NCBI GenBank assembly: GCA_905221605.1
Contig: CAJNDS010001624.1
Location: forward strand, 455,501-519,500
Length of the DNA: 64,000 bases
Source: Symbiodinium natans
Taxonomy: Eukaryota > Sar > Dinophyceae > Suessiales > Symbiodiniaceae
Direction of reading: 5' to 3'
This document shows positions 22,953-35,595 of this stretch, piece after piece (position 1 is the stretch's first letter; every line of letters starts with the position of its first letter). A program made the translations under genes and the position numbers. A model generated the notes under the pieces. That model saw only the letters and a program-made list of their open reading frames with translations, was not told where the DNA came from and did not search any database.

Positions 22953-23428
22953 TGTGGCAGACACATGTATGCCGCCCCAAAACGTGCTCTCAACAATGCT
23001 ATACGTTTGAAGCGCACTCATATCCTCTATGACCTTCATGTATGTAGCCTTTCTATACAACCTTATAGCAACCTGAACTCAACCTCAATAGAACGTTAGT
23101 ATAACCTTAAACCCTGAACCCCTAAACCCTATACCCTCAAGCGTGCAGTGCGCCTGAGGGGGCAGCTTTGCCAGCCGCAGTGCGATCTCTCTGGCGTGGC
23201 CCAGGAGTTCGTGATGTTCCTTGGATTGCTGGGCAGGTGCTTCGGGGTTTTAGGGTTTTAGGGTTTAGGGAGTTTGGGTGGGGGATTTAGGCAACTTGAG
23301 TCGGGCAGTCAGCTTTTGGTATCGGTAGGAATGAAGGGTGTCTATCTTGGTTTAAAGTACTTGGTGTCCTATAATATGACCATGGCCCCATGGGGGTTGC
23401 CGCTCTCATACACATGCTTCATGCACCC

Positions 23429-23487
23429 CTAAACCCTAAACCGTAAACCCTAAACCCTAAACCCTAAACCCTAAACCCTAAACCCGA
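23429..23487 (-). repeat. CCCTAAA array
   Basis: Eight units. Confidence 0.9.
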
Positions 23488-23876
23488 AACGCATGAGGTA
23501 AAAACAGTCTGGGAAGGCCAACCAAACAGCTCGCAACCTCCCTCGAGCCAATCACAGTTCCCTCGAACTTAGAATTTCCTGGCCAATTTCTTGTTTCACC
23601 GTAATCCCGGAACGCTACACCCTGAAATATAAACCCTAAACCCCAAAATCCTAAAGCCCTAAACCCTCAAGCCCTAAACCCTAAACCCGAAACATAAACC
23701 GACTTCTGCCGCGTCACATAGGTGGCCCAGATGAGTCCGCACTTCTCGGCATCGGGGGCTGGCAGCCTAGTGCGCATGGAGACTTCGTGCTCCCTTCCTT
23801 TAGGGTTTAGCGTTTAGCGTTTAGGGTTTAGGGTTTAGGGTTTAGGGCTACTCCAAAAATCACTGCGCGGGAACCC

Positions 23877-24007
23877 TACTTGGAGGCTCATGGGTAGCTA
23901 CACTTTATGGGGGGGTTATAAGTACCCCAATTAAGGTTGCAATAGAACTTGCCTTACTTACTCACAACCCTACTTATACCTACCCGTACCAATGAATTCT
24001 CAAGTAG
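23877..24007. mobile_element. Family C element
   Basis: TACTTGGAGGCTCATGGGTA through GAATTCTCAAGTA, TA-flanked, with the interior AAGTACCCCAATTAAGG. Confidence 0.62.
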
Positions 24008-24312
24008 CAAATCCTAACTCTCGAAACCCTTCTGCAACAGGCTTCAACTCGCCCAGGTCCCATCCCTGAACGCTTTCTCCCTAAACTGAAAATTCTGAGA
24101 ACCCTAAACCCTACGTCCTAAACCCTGAATGATGATGAGGTACTATACTGCCTTCACCCAACTGTATCAACCACCTACCCAAAAAGTAAGAGCCACACAA
24201 CCGCTCTATTTTGGGTGGTGAGCCCTTTTGAGACAGGCTTGCAGAGATCCTCGCGAAGTGTTCATCCTCTTGCTTTGCGCCAGACACCGGCCATGAGGCA
24301 CCCACCGTCAAG

Positions 24313-24492
24313 GGACTAAAGGAGGGACCCTTACAAGGGGACCTTTCGGGGTTTATTTAGGGGTTGCTGGGGGGCTACGTGGGCAAAAAAGGACTATGCA
24401 AGGTGTACATCAAGATATATATATATATATAGATATACAAACGGGTCGTATAGGGCAAGAAGATGAAGGGTCCCTTCTTGGGTCCTTCCTGA
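24313..24492. mobile_element. Family H element with (TA)n core
   Basis: GGACTAAAGGAGGGACCCTT, GGACTATGCAAGGTGTACAT, (TA)n, then AGGGTCCCTTCTTGGGTCC. Same plan as 5035-5248. Confidence 0.58.
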
Positions 24493-24771
24493 TAACACCG
24501 CACCTAAGACAGCGAAGCCAGCCGAAGAGTCCGAAAATAGGGGTACAGTGTGGGGGCTGGCCTATCGCCGAGAAGAGCGAGAGGCATTGCACGCCCTGGC
24601 AAGTGCGATGAAGCAGGGTTTAAGGTTGAAGGGACGTGGGGGGTTGGGGGTGTCGGTTTTGGGTGTAGGGTTGAGGGTGTTGGAATCCGATGAAAGGCCT
24701 TCTGTTCGGTTTGTTTAAGGACATCCGTGGCACTGGGTGGAAGGATAATCATGATACATGCGGGCACAACG

Positions 24772-24848
24772 AACCCTAAACCCTAAACCCTGAACCCCAA
24801 ACCCTAAACCCTAAACCCTAAACCCTAAACCCTAAGCCCTAAACCCTA
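24772..24848 (-). repeat. CCCTAAA array
   Basis: Eleven units, some variant. Confidence 0.9.
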
Positions 24849-24986
24849 CTCAAACTTTCAGGGCTGTAGCGGCTTAGAGTCTTCAATCTCCTGTCCGATG
24901 CTGTCTGGATGCGCAAAATACCATGAATGTGGGGTGTTCAGTGTGGCTGCTTCTCAGAAAGGTTTTTTTTTCACTCCTGCACAGAA

Positions 24987-25052
24987 AGGGTTTAGGGTTT
25001 AGGGTTTAGGGCTTAGGGTTTAGGGTTTAGGGTTTAGGTTTTAGGGTTTAGG
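24987..25052 (+). repeat. TTTAGGG array
   Basis: Nine units, abutting a family A element. Confidence 0.9.
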
Positions 25053-25168
25053 GGCCGCCCTAGCTATAAGTAGATTTATCAGGACCCTAAATTGGGTTAT
25101 AAGGATCCTAAACTAGGTTCTCAGTCCCTTCACTATGATTCGCATAGCAAGGGGGGCCCCTCCTTGTA
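25053..25168. mobile_element. Family A element, left end decayed
   Basis: TATAAGTAGATTTATCAGGA, AAGGATCCTAAACTAGG, then AAGGGGGGCCCCTCCTTGTA. A TTTAGGG array runs into its left edge. Confidence 0.62.
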
Positions 25169-25496
25169 GGGGCTCAGGTTCGACACAGAAGGGTGTAGCA
25201 GATTTTGCATTTAGGGTTTAAGGGCTGCGGACATCTGCGCTCGCGAGCATGAGCAGTCCAAACTGCAAAGCTGCCCTTCCCTGACGCTCTGTGCCGCCCG
25301 GGCTCCCCTTACTGTTGATTAGCAGGGAACCTGGCTGGGAATTCGGGCCCGATAAAAACACACAAAATGACATAAACCCGCAGTGAGGCTCAGGACGGAA
25401 CCTCGCCCTATCCTCCGCACGAGCTGCCATGTACAGCCCAGATCTGGACAGATGCCCTCGGCGCTGGAGATGCAGCACATGCAGAGATATCATATC

Positions 25497-25646
25497 GGGC
25501 CCTGAACCATTCGAACATTTTTTGAGGCGGGGGGGTATTAGCGACTTTTTCTTTTGTTGGGGGGGGGGGGGGGTTATTATCCTAAATTGATAAAGCGACC
25601 ATAAGAGAATGCTGTTAGTAAATATTCCGACCCCTTTATTACACCT
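25497..25646. mobile_element. Family E element with long G run
   Basis: GGGCCCTGAACCATTCGAAC, two G-rich runs, CGACCATAAGAGAATGCTG, TATTCCGACCCCTTTATTA. Confidence 0.52.
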
Positions 25647-26664
25647 CAAGAGATGTACACCTCATGGGACACGCCATGTGTGCGACGCAGGGAATCTGTG
25701 CCAACTGAAGTGCAAACGGAGATGCAAACTGGCCTCTGCCTTTTGACTCCCGCAAGCGTAATGAGACATGCTCCTAGGGTTTTAGGGTAACACCCTAAAA
25801 TTAAACCCTACACCCCCCCACCCCGCTAAACCCTAAACCCTGAACCCTAAACCCTAAACCCTAGAGGGTATTACAATGTGATGTCATGATCTGGGCATTT
25901 GACGGTTTAGAGAGCTTGTGCGCCGAATGACCCTGAACCTTGTTTGAACCTGGAAGCTCCTATACCCTACACCCTAAACCCTAAAACCTAAACCCTAAAC
26001 CCTAAACTTACAATATCTTAAGAGACCCTCAATGCATAGCAGAAGCCAGCCATCTGTTGAAGACCCAAGCACCAGCGTCGGCGTGAAGGTCAGCACAAAG
26101 TAGGCCGAGCGAGCCGCGATGGTGATGTCTGTCGCCAAGGCTACGCCGACTCCTCCTCCATGCGTGGGACCCAAAATCCCACAAGTTGCATGAAGGGCTT
26201 AGGGTTTAGGGTTTTAGGGTTCTACGGTTTAAGGGTTTAAGGGTTTAGGGTGTATGGGCTGCTATTGGAAGGCCCCAAGACCCACCGAAGCATGATAGAA
26301 AAACTCCCTGCCCAGATTTCTCACTCTCTTGGCTCAGGATTTAGGGTTCCTTATTGAATTGAAGAACTTAAATAAAACAGAACTCGCCAATGGGTGATGC
26401 CACTGCCACACCGCACAAGCCGTTTACGTGGCACGGGCACTGAACATTTCTCAGCTGATCCCAAGCTCCAGTGCAGTCAGAGGCAAGTGGAGATACCAAA
26501 TACACCACTTAATGTTTAAACGCATGTTTCTTTCAGGGTTTTGAGCAGGGCTTAAGGGGGGGGAGCGGGGTAACACATCCCTATATATATCCACACATAT
26601 ATTCTTATATGTAAAGATTTATCCATTATGTGTAATGAACGACATGTTAACAAATGAAAAACAC

Positions 26665-26696
26665 ATGTAATATGTATATATATATATATATACATG

Positions 26697-26739
<43 letters not shown>

Positions 26740-26745
26740 GTACAT
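26665..26745. repeat. (TA)n microsatellite
   Basis: Alternating TA with occasional TG, about 80 bases. Confidence 0.92.
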
Positions 26746-27828
26746 TAGACATAGTCATATGCACACATATGTACATATATAAACTCTGCGCAAAAAAAGA
26801 TGTAAAACCCAAAGCCCAAACAGCCTCCCTCGCCTCCTGCTGCAGGTCCCTGCACCACCGCCAGCGTCGGCTTCGGAAAGCTGCGCAGCTCCTGTTTAGG
26901 GGTTGCGGGTTTAGGGTTTAGGGTTAGGGTCTGTTTAGGGTTTAGGGTTGCCGGTTTAGGGTTTAGGGGGTTGCAGGGTAGGTATATGGGTTCATAGGGA
27001 TCGAGGGTTTCCCAGGTTTAGGGTTCAGAGGGATACTTATAGGGTTTCGGGTTAAGGCCAAATGGTTGCATAGGGTATGGGGCCGAGGACCGAGGTTCGG
27101 AGACGATCGCTAATGACTCCTCCCAGTTTCTGATTCTGCCGGTTTGTTTTTCCCTCCTGCACAGCTGTCGGGCTTTGGGGTAGCTTTGAGGTTTGGGGCT
27201 CGGCTCGGCAGCACCCACTCGGCTTGACAGGGCGCGTGGAATAGGATGATTTGAATTCTTGAACATATCCGGAGACGTCATCGTAGTAGCTGATGGGTTT
27301 GCGGATATTGCATGGGAACTATGCTAGGTTCTGGGTGTGTAGATTTTCTAGAGGCTATAGGCACATCTATCTCGTTTAGAATTGGGCGCGCCCGTCCTCG
27401 ATGAAGGGGTTCCACTCCTGCTGCCCATGCTGAGCTGTGGAAATCCGGTCAAAAAGGGGTTCAGGTTGGCTGCGTGTCGTAGTTTACTTAGTTCTGCTAG
27501 TACTACTATATTGCTACGAAGTCTAGCAATATTTCTATTACTACTGTTGCTTTCTGCTATTACTACCATATTGCTACGAGGTTTCTATTATTACTACTGA
27601 TACGAATACTATCATTGTTGCTTCTATATACTGCTGACTCCACTTCGCCCAGTGCCTCGGCTCGTGCTAAGGGTCTTCAGTCTTCGGTTAAGACCGGATC
27701 GCGGCACTGTTATTCATACAGAGACCCTAAACCCTAAACCCTAAACCCCAAACCCTGGACTATCATTCCATACTCCTGGAAGCATGCCATGGCCACAGGC
27801 AAACACCGGCACCGAAAGAACGCAACCT

Positions 27829-27940
27829 TGGGATGATCCCCCTCATACTAACAGCTCCTTATTGGGGATTATCGTACCCCCGTATTGTCATCCCCACTAA
27901 GGACTGTTAAAATAAGGGGGAACAATGGGGAACACCCCAA
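27829..27940. mobile_element. Family B element with duplicated right end
   Basis: CTTGGGATGATCCCCCTCAT, then CTAAGGACTGTTAAAATAAG. The right end AGGGGGAACA is followed by a second TGGGGAACACCCCAA. Confidence 0.58.
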
Positions 27941-28440
27941 ACCCCACACGATGTTTCAACCGAGAATTCTGAAGCCCACAGAGCTTCGCTGGAGAGCATG
28001 GCGAAAGCCCATCAATGCAGAATGCTGATCCACGATACGCGGTCGGCTACATAGCATAAGCCGCCCGCGCTCAACAACTACACTTTGCAATAACCACATC
28101 CCAAAAACAAAATCCTTGTATATTCCGAGGTTTTGGGACCGTGTGAATCTCTCCCTAAACCCTACGAGGCCTCCTGCATGGAGTTGTCGGGCTTCGCAGG
28201 GGCTTTCGCGGGCGCGGAGGGCGTGTCCGGCGTGTCCGAGAAAGCTGGCCGCAGAGATCACCCGGTTTAGGGTTTAGGGTACCAGCCCCCCGCCCCCCCC
28301 CCCACACGTGAATACGTTTGAGTTGGAAAGTCTGATGATTTTGAGCTTTTGGGAAGGGATCAGGCAGCAGTAGCTTGATCATACGATGTGTTCATCTTCT
28401 TGGCTGCTTGGTTGCTTTGGTTCCTGGGGGGGCTTCTGGT

Positions 28441-28550
28441 TGTACCTGAAGGTTCATGGGTCGTTAGAAGTAGGTTTACAAGCAAGGTACCCTTGATTAT
28501 AACCATGATTCAGGTACGCTACTTACAGCTATCCATGAACCTTCAAGTAG
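28441..28550. mobile_element. Family C element
   Basis: TACCTGAAGGTTCATGGGTC through CATGAACCTTCAAGTA, TA-flanked; a well-preserved copy. Confidence 0.68.
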
Positions 28551-28634
28551 GGCCATCACGTGCACCATTAGGGCCTTCACTTTCGCCTCTGGGCTCATAG
28601 GGATGCTCGCATCTTAGGGCTTGAGGTTTAGGCT

Positions 28635-28760
28635 CCATCTTAGTATGGTCCCCTACCTTCCTTAAAGGGTTCTGAAGTATGGGCCCTTAGGTTTTAGAGG
28701 GTATAAGGCTTCCCCATTCTTAAGGGCACAGATGAACGGACCATGTAACTACCCCAAGAC
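28635..28760. mobile_element. Family I element
   Basis: TTAGTATGGTCCCCTACCTT, GGGTTCTGAAGTATGGGCCC, then GAACGGACCATGTAACTACC. Confidence 0.45.
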
Positions 28761-29025
28761 TATAAGGTTGCTCTCAGGGCTTCGAGGCCGTGTGGGTCCG
28801 CTTCGGTAGGGTAGAACGTTAGAGCGAAGCCCTGGGCAATCTTGGCTTTTTAAACCCTAAACCGCAGCTTTGCAAAGTGTGCCTCTGGTAAGACGCACTA
28901 GATCTGTAGAAGCCGAGAGGCGGGACGCCCTGAACCCCCCAAAACCAGCAGCCCTCTGCAGAATACCCCTCAAACACCTTGCCGCCCCAGAATTCCAGAC
29001 CCTCAAAACCTGCCCCTAAACCCTA

Positions 29026-29143
29026 AAAAAGGAGCCCTTGGTACATTAGCTGTAGTTTAAGGACGTATAACCTACCTTAGGATCCTTACAACCCAATTTA
29101 GGGTCCTTCTAACTCTAAGTAAAACTAGGGGGCCCCTCCTTGT
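29026..29143. mobile_element. Family A element
   Basis: AGGAGCCCTTGGTACATTAG, CTTAGGATCCTTACAACCCA, AACTAGGGGGCCCCTCCTTG. Left end shortened. Confidence 0.65.
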
Positions 29144-29625
29144 ATGAACTGCAACCCCTATAAGCATCCCTAACTAACTAAACTACTCCAAACCTAAGCC
29201 AAAGTGGAACCCTAAACCCTAAACCCTAAACCCTCAGGGACCCCCCAAAGTCGCCTTTGGTATTCAGGTCCGCCCCAGCGCAGAATCCACGCCCCGCGGC
29301 ACAGAGCACCAGCGCCTTTCAAGCGAAGCTTGTTCAAAACCATGGGCTCCCCCTTTGCGATACCAAAAAACCCTATACCCTAAACCCCAAGTGGCCCGAA
29401 GCTAGACTTAAGGTTAGCGCTGCTTCTTGGTGTTTATGCGGCGCAAGTAAGGTCGAAGGTTGAGGGTCCCTAAAGCCCAAGTCCTGTACCGGAAATCAAG
29501 CTTAGGTATGAGGAGCTGCTAAGGAGTCTAGCTTTAAGCTCCCTGAGCACAGCAAGACACCCAAACTTTAGCGCGCCAACTCCGCACCTGTTACAGTGGT
29601 GGCATGCACAAACACCCTGCTGGAA

Positions 29626-29678
29626 GCCCTAAACCCTAAACCCTAAACCCTAAACCCTAAACCCTAAACCCTAAACCC
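29626..29678 (-). repeat. CCCTAAA array
   Basis: Seven perfect units. Confidence 0.9.
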
Positions 29679-29979
29679 AAAGCATGATAAGCATGTTCGC
29701 GGGGAGATCTAAAACTCAGGGGGGCTTGAACACGCTTAACGGCCAATGCTGGGATTCCATGCAGCCACTGACAAAAAACTGGCTTGCTGCCATATCCCTA
29801 CCCCTTTTGAACCCGGGTACCTGCCAGCGAGGAAGCAAAACCCTAAACCCTAAACCCTCAACCCTAAACCCTAAACCTGAGCATCCCTTGGATGCTCCCG
29901 GACTTAGGTGCTGTCCCCACCAGCCCGATGATTGCTCACATCACCACAGATCATTTCCCAAGATCGCAGCAAAACCTGT

Positions 29980-30080
29980 CCAAGGAGGGCCCCACTAGTT
30001 ATACGTAGAGTTATAAGGATCCTAAGTTAGGTTATTAAGTCCCTGAACTATAGTTAATATCGTAAGGGGGCCCTTTTTGT
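29980..30080. mobile_element. Family A element (opposite orientation), shortened
   Basis: CCAAGGAGGGCCCCACTAG, ATACGTAGAGTTATAAGGAT, then CGTAAGGGGGCCCTTTTTGT. One internal phrase is missing. Confidence 0.62.
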
Positions 30081-30604
30081 CCGTGCGGGAATGACCTGTG
30101 GAGCTTTCCTTCGCGGGTCCTGAGCCAAGCACATGCGCCCGATGAGATATAGCTATTCTTGGCCTCTGCAGTGCCGCAGAAAAGGCGGTCTCCCTCTTTG
30201 AGCCCTGAATGTTCAAGAGTTTCTGCCGGATCAAGAGCGAGTCTGTGCTTGGCGCAGCAAGCCTCAGCAAGCCTTGCCTCAAAGACTACTGCTGAGCAGC
30301 CATATTCATTCAGCAACCGTGCCAAGCATGGACGCGATATGAAGTAGGGTTTATGTTCCTTGTATCCCCAAAAGGACACCCAGTATCTACACTCACCAAT
30401 ATTAAAAAGGAACCTTATATACACTCACCAAAAACAGAAATATAAACCCTGCTTCATGAGGCTTCGCATCTTGCACTTGGAAACGATACGCCTTTTGCTT
30501 CTGCACACCATGAGTGGGACTTGGCGATTCCATCGCAACGTTGTAGGCGGTCTTGCTTGAGAAGGTTGACAACTGAAAATAACTACTTCAAGTTTGATGA
30601 ACTA

Positions 30605-30722
30605 CACGAAGGGGCCCCTTATACTAAGTGTAGTTCAGGGACTTGTAACCTTCTGTAGGATCCTTGCAACGGATTTAGGGTCCGTAAAACTCTACGTATA
30701 TCTAGGGGGGCCCCTCTTTGTA
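30605..30722. mobile_element. Family A element
   Basis: ACGAAGGGGCCCCTTATACT, TAGGATCCTTGCAACGG, AGGGGGGCCCCTCTTTGTA. Last small element before the element-free stretch up to 54.5 kb. Confidence 0.65.
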
Positions 30723-31205
30723 GGTGCACAATTATCACGCGTATGTTGCCGACAGGCACGCATTTCCAAACAGAACAGCGGCTTCAATGCTTTCTGCCGG
30801 CAGGCCGACTGGATGGCACTGCCCGGTAGAAGCGTCGGGTCAAAGTTCTCGACCCGATGCGAACCGTGCTAACCACAACGTACACAACGGCAGCACCAAC
30901 AAGAGCTTCTGGAATTCGGGAGGTCTTGACAGCAGACTACACGTGACTACACCCTATACCCCTACGGCGGTAAAACACAACAGAAGAATACCTCACCTTG
31001 TGACTGACAGGTATATACTTCAACAAAAAGATACATCTATATGTATATATATATAAACATACATATACGTATACAAATTTAAAGCCTCTTCAAGGGGCGT
31101 TGCACTTATACATTAGCATGAAGAGGGCTAAAGAAAAACTCAGCCCGCAGGGTCTGGCCTTCGCGGAGCTCGCGGCGATCCGCCGCAAAGCCTGAGGTTG
31201 CTACG

Positions 31206-31364
31206 GCCGGGTTTAGGTTTTAGGGTTTGGGGTTTAGGGTTTGGGGTTTAGGGTTTGGGGTTCAGGGTTTAGGGTTTGGGGTTTAGGGCTTGGGGTTTGG
31301 GGTTTAGGGTTTGGGGTTTAGGGTTTGGGGTTTAGGGTCTAGGGTTTGGGGTATAGGGTTTAGA
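31206..31364 (+). repeat. Alternating TTTAGGG/TTTGGGG array
   Basis: The two unit types alternate as a 14-base dimer for most of the array, unlike the block pattern at 18.4 kb. Confidence 0.9.
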
Positions 31365-31749
31365 TTCTCACACCAGCGGAAGCTGGCGAGGCTCCTGGTG
31401 CAGGCTCCAGGTGAAAGGCATCCGCATGCTGGACCGCAGACATTAACTTACAAGCAGTATGCACCCAACACACGCCCAAATCCCCTCCAAGTGGACTTGC
31501 CAGGGTTTAGGGTTTAGGGTTGAGGGTGTAGGGTTTAGGGTTTAGGGTACACCGTGGGCGCGGAAGACCCCTTAACAGCAAGACCCACACTTTCAAAACG
31601 AACCCTAAAGCCTAGACCCTCCTGCATCAGGCTTGCGACCCTGAACCCTAAACCCTAAACCCTAAACCCTAAACCCTAGACCCTATACACAGCGCACTCC
31701 CACAAGCCGCAGCCCTCCGGTGAGCGTAGACCGACCATCGGAGATTCTT

Positions 31750-31794
31750 AGGGTTTAGGGTTTAGGGTTTAGGGTTTAGGGTTTAGGGTTTAGG
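31750..31794 (+). repeat. TTTAGGG array
   Basis: Six perfect units. Confidence 0.9.
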
Positions 31795-33529
31795 GCGAGG
31801 ACCCCGGTTACTTCAGGAACCTCCGGACACAACGCAAGGAGGGTTATGGGGTTGTCAAAACTTCATACCCGGGTAAATGGGGCCCTAAACCCCTAAACCC
31901 CAAACCCTAAACCCTGAACCCCAGGCAAGGATTTCTTGATTCAGCAATTTGCAGTCGGCGAGACTTCACGCAGCTCTCGCACGGTGGGGAGGTGAAGGGC
32001 GTTTAGCTTCTCCTCAGGCAGTGGCAAGCTCCTATCTGCAGTACCCGTTTTCCTTAAACTCCCTATCTAAATCAGACCCTCTCAGGTCTACGCCCCAAAC
32101 CCTGAACCTTGAACCCTGAACTCAGATGCTTGGGCACTGTGCTTGTGAGAAGCGGTCTTTTCAGGACAAGCATGCGGCAGGGGAGGGAGGGCGCGAGCTT
32201 GAAGCCTCGACTGTTACCCGAAGCCCTCCGACCCCAAAACTGAAACAGAGCGCTGGGGCCTAAATCTTTAACACCGGCTTCCCTAAGCCCCTAACCACAC
32301 AAGCCCTTGCACACCCCAAAATGGTTGAGTTTTGAAAAACTCAGGCACCTTCCGAACGGCCCGACCTCCTGGCACCTTTTGTCACGGAAGGTTTTTGAGT
32401 TTAGGAACCCTTCATCGTGCAGGATTTATAAGGCAGGGCCATGGCTTCTTGCTGCAGAGGCCCTATCTTGGCAGCCCAAAAACCTTGTTTTAGTGAGGGT
32501 ATCCTGCTGAGGGGTTGGCTACTTTGATCAGGGAACCCATCATCCAAAAAGGGCAAACCAAGCGGCCCTTAGCAAGCCTTAGTGAAAGAAGGAGTTTTGT
32601 GCCCTGTACAAGTCTGAATTACAAGGCTATATATACATACATATACATATGTCATCATTCCTTAATCCTATACGGGGTTTCCGAAATTAGGGGGTGCCTT
32701 CTTGGAGTCCTCATTATAAGGGAATCCTACTATTTGGGGGTCTGTACTTGGGCCCCTTACTTTCGCAAACCCCTAAACCCTAAACCCTTGAACCCCTAAA
32801 CCCTAAACCCCTATAATAACCCTACACCCTAAAGCCTAAACCCTAAGCCCTAAGCCCTAAACCCTCAGATTCCTTAGTCTCCTACACAGACGCAGACCAT
32901 GGTGCGGGACGGTTCAGCATCAGCCAGGCCAGTCCTCGGCTCGCACGCAGGGATGCGTTGGAAGGCCAAACGTTACTTTTGGAGCCCTGGAAACTTGAAG
33001 GCCTTTTTTGTGAGGGTTTAGGGTTTAGGGTTTAGGGTTGATAAGGCTTTATGGTTTGGGGTCTACACCCTCAATCCTAGCTCTGTTCGGACGGGCCCTA
33101 AAGAGCGCCGTCCGGCGCAGCAATAGCTTTTTCATGGGCGCGGCTGAGGAAGCTGCATCTGCTCCGTGTATCATGACTCATGACATACTTAAGCTACATG
33201 GGAGTTTTCAATGAGTTTGAGGCTTTAGATGTGCTGTCGGCTTTAGTTTGGGCCGCCCCGCGACGTCGGATCAATCAATGCGTGCGGTGACTGAAACACT
33301 TCTCAACACGTCAGGTGCAGTACATCCCTGTACGCCTCTCGGAAAGCTTGCACGCTTTTCTGTGGTCCAGCCAAAGCGAATTCACTCCCACAAGCTTCAT
33401 GAACTGTCTGCCACCATGCTTCCGTTGTCCTCGATGTCCTGAGTCATGTGATTTTTCGAGGTCTTGTTGAGATGGAGCAGACGAAACACAACAACACTTG
33501 GGTTTAGGGTTTAGGGTTTAGAGTTTAGG

Positions 33530-34820
33530 GATTCCTTTCAAAGTTGAATCTTTCAGCCGGTGCATTTGTCCACCCAGGAGTAGTGGCATGTAAACAAGTT
33601 TCTTGTTTCGTGAAAGTTTCATGTACATGCGAACACACAGCATGTGCTAAAAAAAGTCACAAAACCTTGCCACTGCTTTCCACTGCTTGCGAAAAAGTAG
33701 GCCTTGTGCGGAACTCACAAAGCCCATTGACATCTACTGAAGAAGCAGAGCAACGCCCTGCATGAATATGAGACTGGCTGTTCGTAGCAAAACAGTGCAG
33801 ATCCTGCACAAAGCTGCGTGTGACCACTTAAGAGTAGGTTTGAGCAGTTGGCCGTTGGACTGTCTGCTCTTCAGCCCAGCTAAGAATACTGGGTCGAATC
33901 GTGGTCGAATGTGGTCCCCTCGGTGTCCGGATGTTGCCTTTCGAGTCCGTGACCCTCAGTCTTTGTGCCCAGGTGACGCCTACACCAAAGCCTTCCAGGA
34001 CTACACAACAGCACTCCACCTAAACTGGTCCAAAGCGTGCCCTGAAACTCCAAGCGAGGGTCGTTGATCGGATATTAGTGGTTTCGAATTGAAATCTAGG
34101 CACTCCCTGTTTTCCTTGGGCGCTGCTGCCCACGCGTCCTCGTAGTGAGTGTCCGAAATCTAAGGTCTCACCTTCCTCAGAAGTCACTACAACCTACTAC
34201 AACCTCCCTTGTGCAATTCTTGGGTTCTGGGGAGCTCAAGAAGGGCTATGACAAGCCGAGCAGCAATCTTGACAAACTTGAACTCTCCGGAGACAGATGA
34301 CATGGCGGCAGACAGCGTGCGCAAGGGCGGACTTTTTTAGACCCATGTGTTGAGGTGCGATGTGGGTGAGCAGGGCGCCCTTGCCGACATGTTCGTGTTT
34401 ACAGGAAGCTACTAACACTTCCCAGGAGACGATGAGCCGTTCATAAGCCGATGCAAGTGATGGCGGCTATCATAGTTTAGGGCTCGTGCGCAGGCAGCCT
34501 GGACTAGTTGCTTGCGTGGCCATGGTGCAGCCATCACCCCCCAATCCCAGACATGCAAGATTGAAACCCTAAGCAGTTAAAAACTGGAACTTCAGCTGTT
34601 TGCAATGTCCGCACTGCCACTTCTCCTCACCGGGTGTAAAGCCACACCCCATCAACCCTGAAAGAAAGAATGGTAATGGACAACAAAACGCAAAACCTTT
34701 CAAAGGCCCTATAAGCCCTAAACACTCGTTCCGACTACAAGAACAATTCGGATATTGCTTGTGCTGCTGTTGCAACATAAGGAATTAATCACCCTACCAA
34801 AACATGTTAACACTCAAGAA
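33530..34820. other. Unique-looking DNA without telomere arrays
   Basis: This stretch lacks the telomere-type arrays and small elements seen to its left. Short open frames (33544-33765 and 33762-34067 plus; 34418-34236 minus with KHEHVGKGALLTHIAPQH) have ordinary composition and could be exon remnants, but no domain is recognisable and no splice structure could be built. Confidence 0.35.
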
Positions 34821-34825
34821 ACCCA

Positions 34826-34832
34826 CCCCCCC

Positions 34833-34871
<39 letters not shown>

Positions 34872-34965
34872 CCCCCCCCTCCCCCCCCTCCCCCCTCCCC
34901 CCTCCCTCCCCCCCTCCCCCCCTCCCCCCCTCCCCCCCTCCCCCCCCCCCCCCCCAAAAAAAAAA
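34826..34965 (+). repeat. C/T-rich tract ending in A run
   Basis: C runs broken by single T residues, then about ten A. Frames through it (poly-Pro, poly-Gly) are compositional artefacts. Confidence 0.92.
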
Positions 34966-35009
34966 ACTAGAAGAGGGCTGGCCCGAAAGCATCGATTTGC
35001 CGTGCGTTG

Positions 35010-35165
35010 ACTCCATGCACTTGACTCTTTGTAATCGAACTGTATGCACTTGGAGAAATGTATGCCCTTACATGGTTGCATAGTCACTTGTACACTGCAC
35101 TTGTATGCACTGGAACTGCATGGCATTCAAGTGTGTGGAGTTGAATGCCATGCACTTGTGGTCAA
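35010..35165 (+). repeat. Degenerate TATGCACTTG repeats
   Basis: ATGCACTTG or close variants occur at about 35014, 35044, 35105 and 35150, interleaved with CATGG phrases. They resemble the perfect 14-bp units at 50.95-51.35 kb on the other side of the large element. Confidence 0.45.
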
Positions 35166-35595
35166 CTCTGTAGACTTTTCATCGGCGTTGAAGACAACGC
35201 CGAGCTCCAGCGGCCGGTCGCGGCACGCACCTGCGCCGGTGCAAGGAAAGAAGCAAAAACCACACAAGCGCAAAAACAGACAAAAGAGGTGGAGTCTAAG
35301 TAAGGGCCGTGCATGTTGGTCGCCATGGAATACCTGCGCGCAGAAAACAGCTTTACTTGCAAGTCGGTCGACAAAGGTGCCAATCGTCCCGGGCGGTCCT
35401 AGCTGCATTTTCACACGCGCGTGCGTCGCAGTGTCCATACTAAACATAGCCCGGACGGCGTCCATGCGGTTCTGCAGCCGCGCTTTCGGGCCCTGCCTCC
35501 GCTGTGACGTCAAAACTCGCCCTGCCCCGCGGGCTGCGTCCCCACACTTTCGCAAATCCACAATACAATGCAACTTGCGCAATAGTGCGCCTGAT

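Larger units (their letters stand above)
16400..33500. other. Gene-free repeat region 3
   Basis: No gene supported. About twenty telomere-type arrays and copies of families A, B, C, D, E, H, I and J alternate with 200-600 base stretches of unique-looking DNA in which I see no coding signal. A/T microsatellites lie at 17640-17690, 24415-24436, 26665-26745 and 31035-31075. Confidence 0.65.

Noticed and set aside
25218-25649. 143-residue minus-strand frame
   Set aside because: About a third of it is a family E element with a long G run; not protein-like.
34755-35126. Poly-Pro and poly-Gly proteins on the two strands
   Set aside because: Translation of the C/T-rich tract at 34826-34965.
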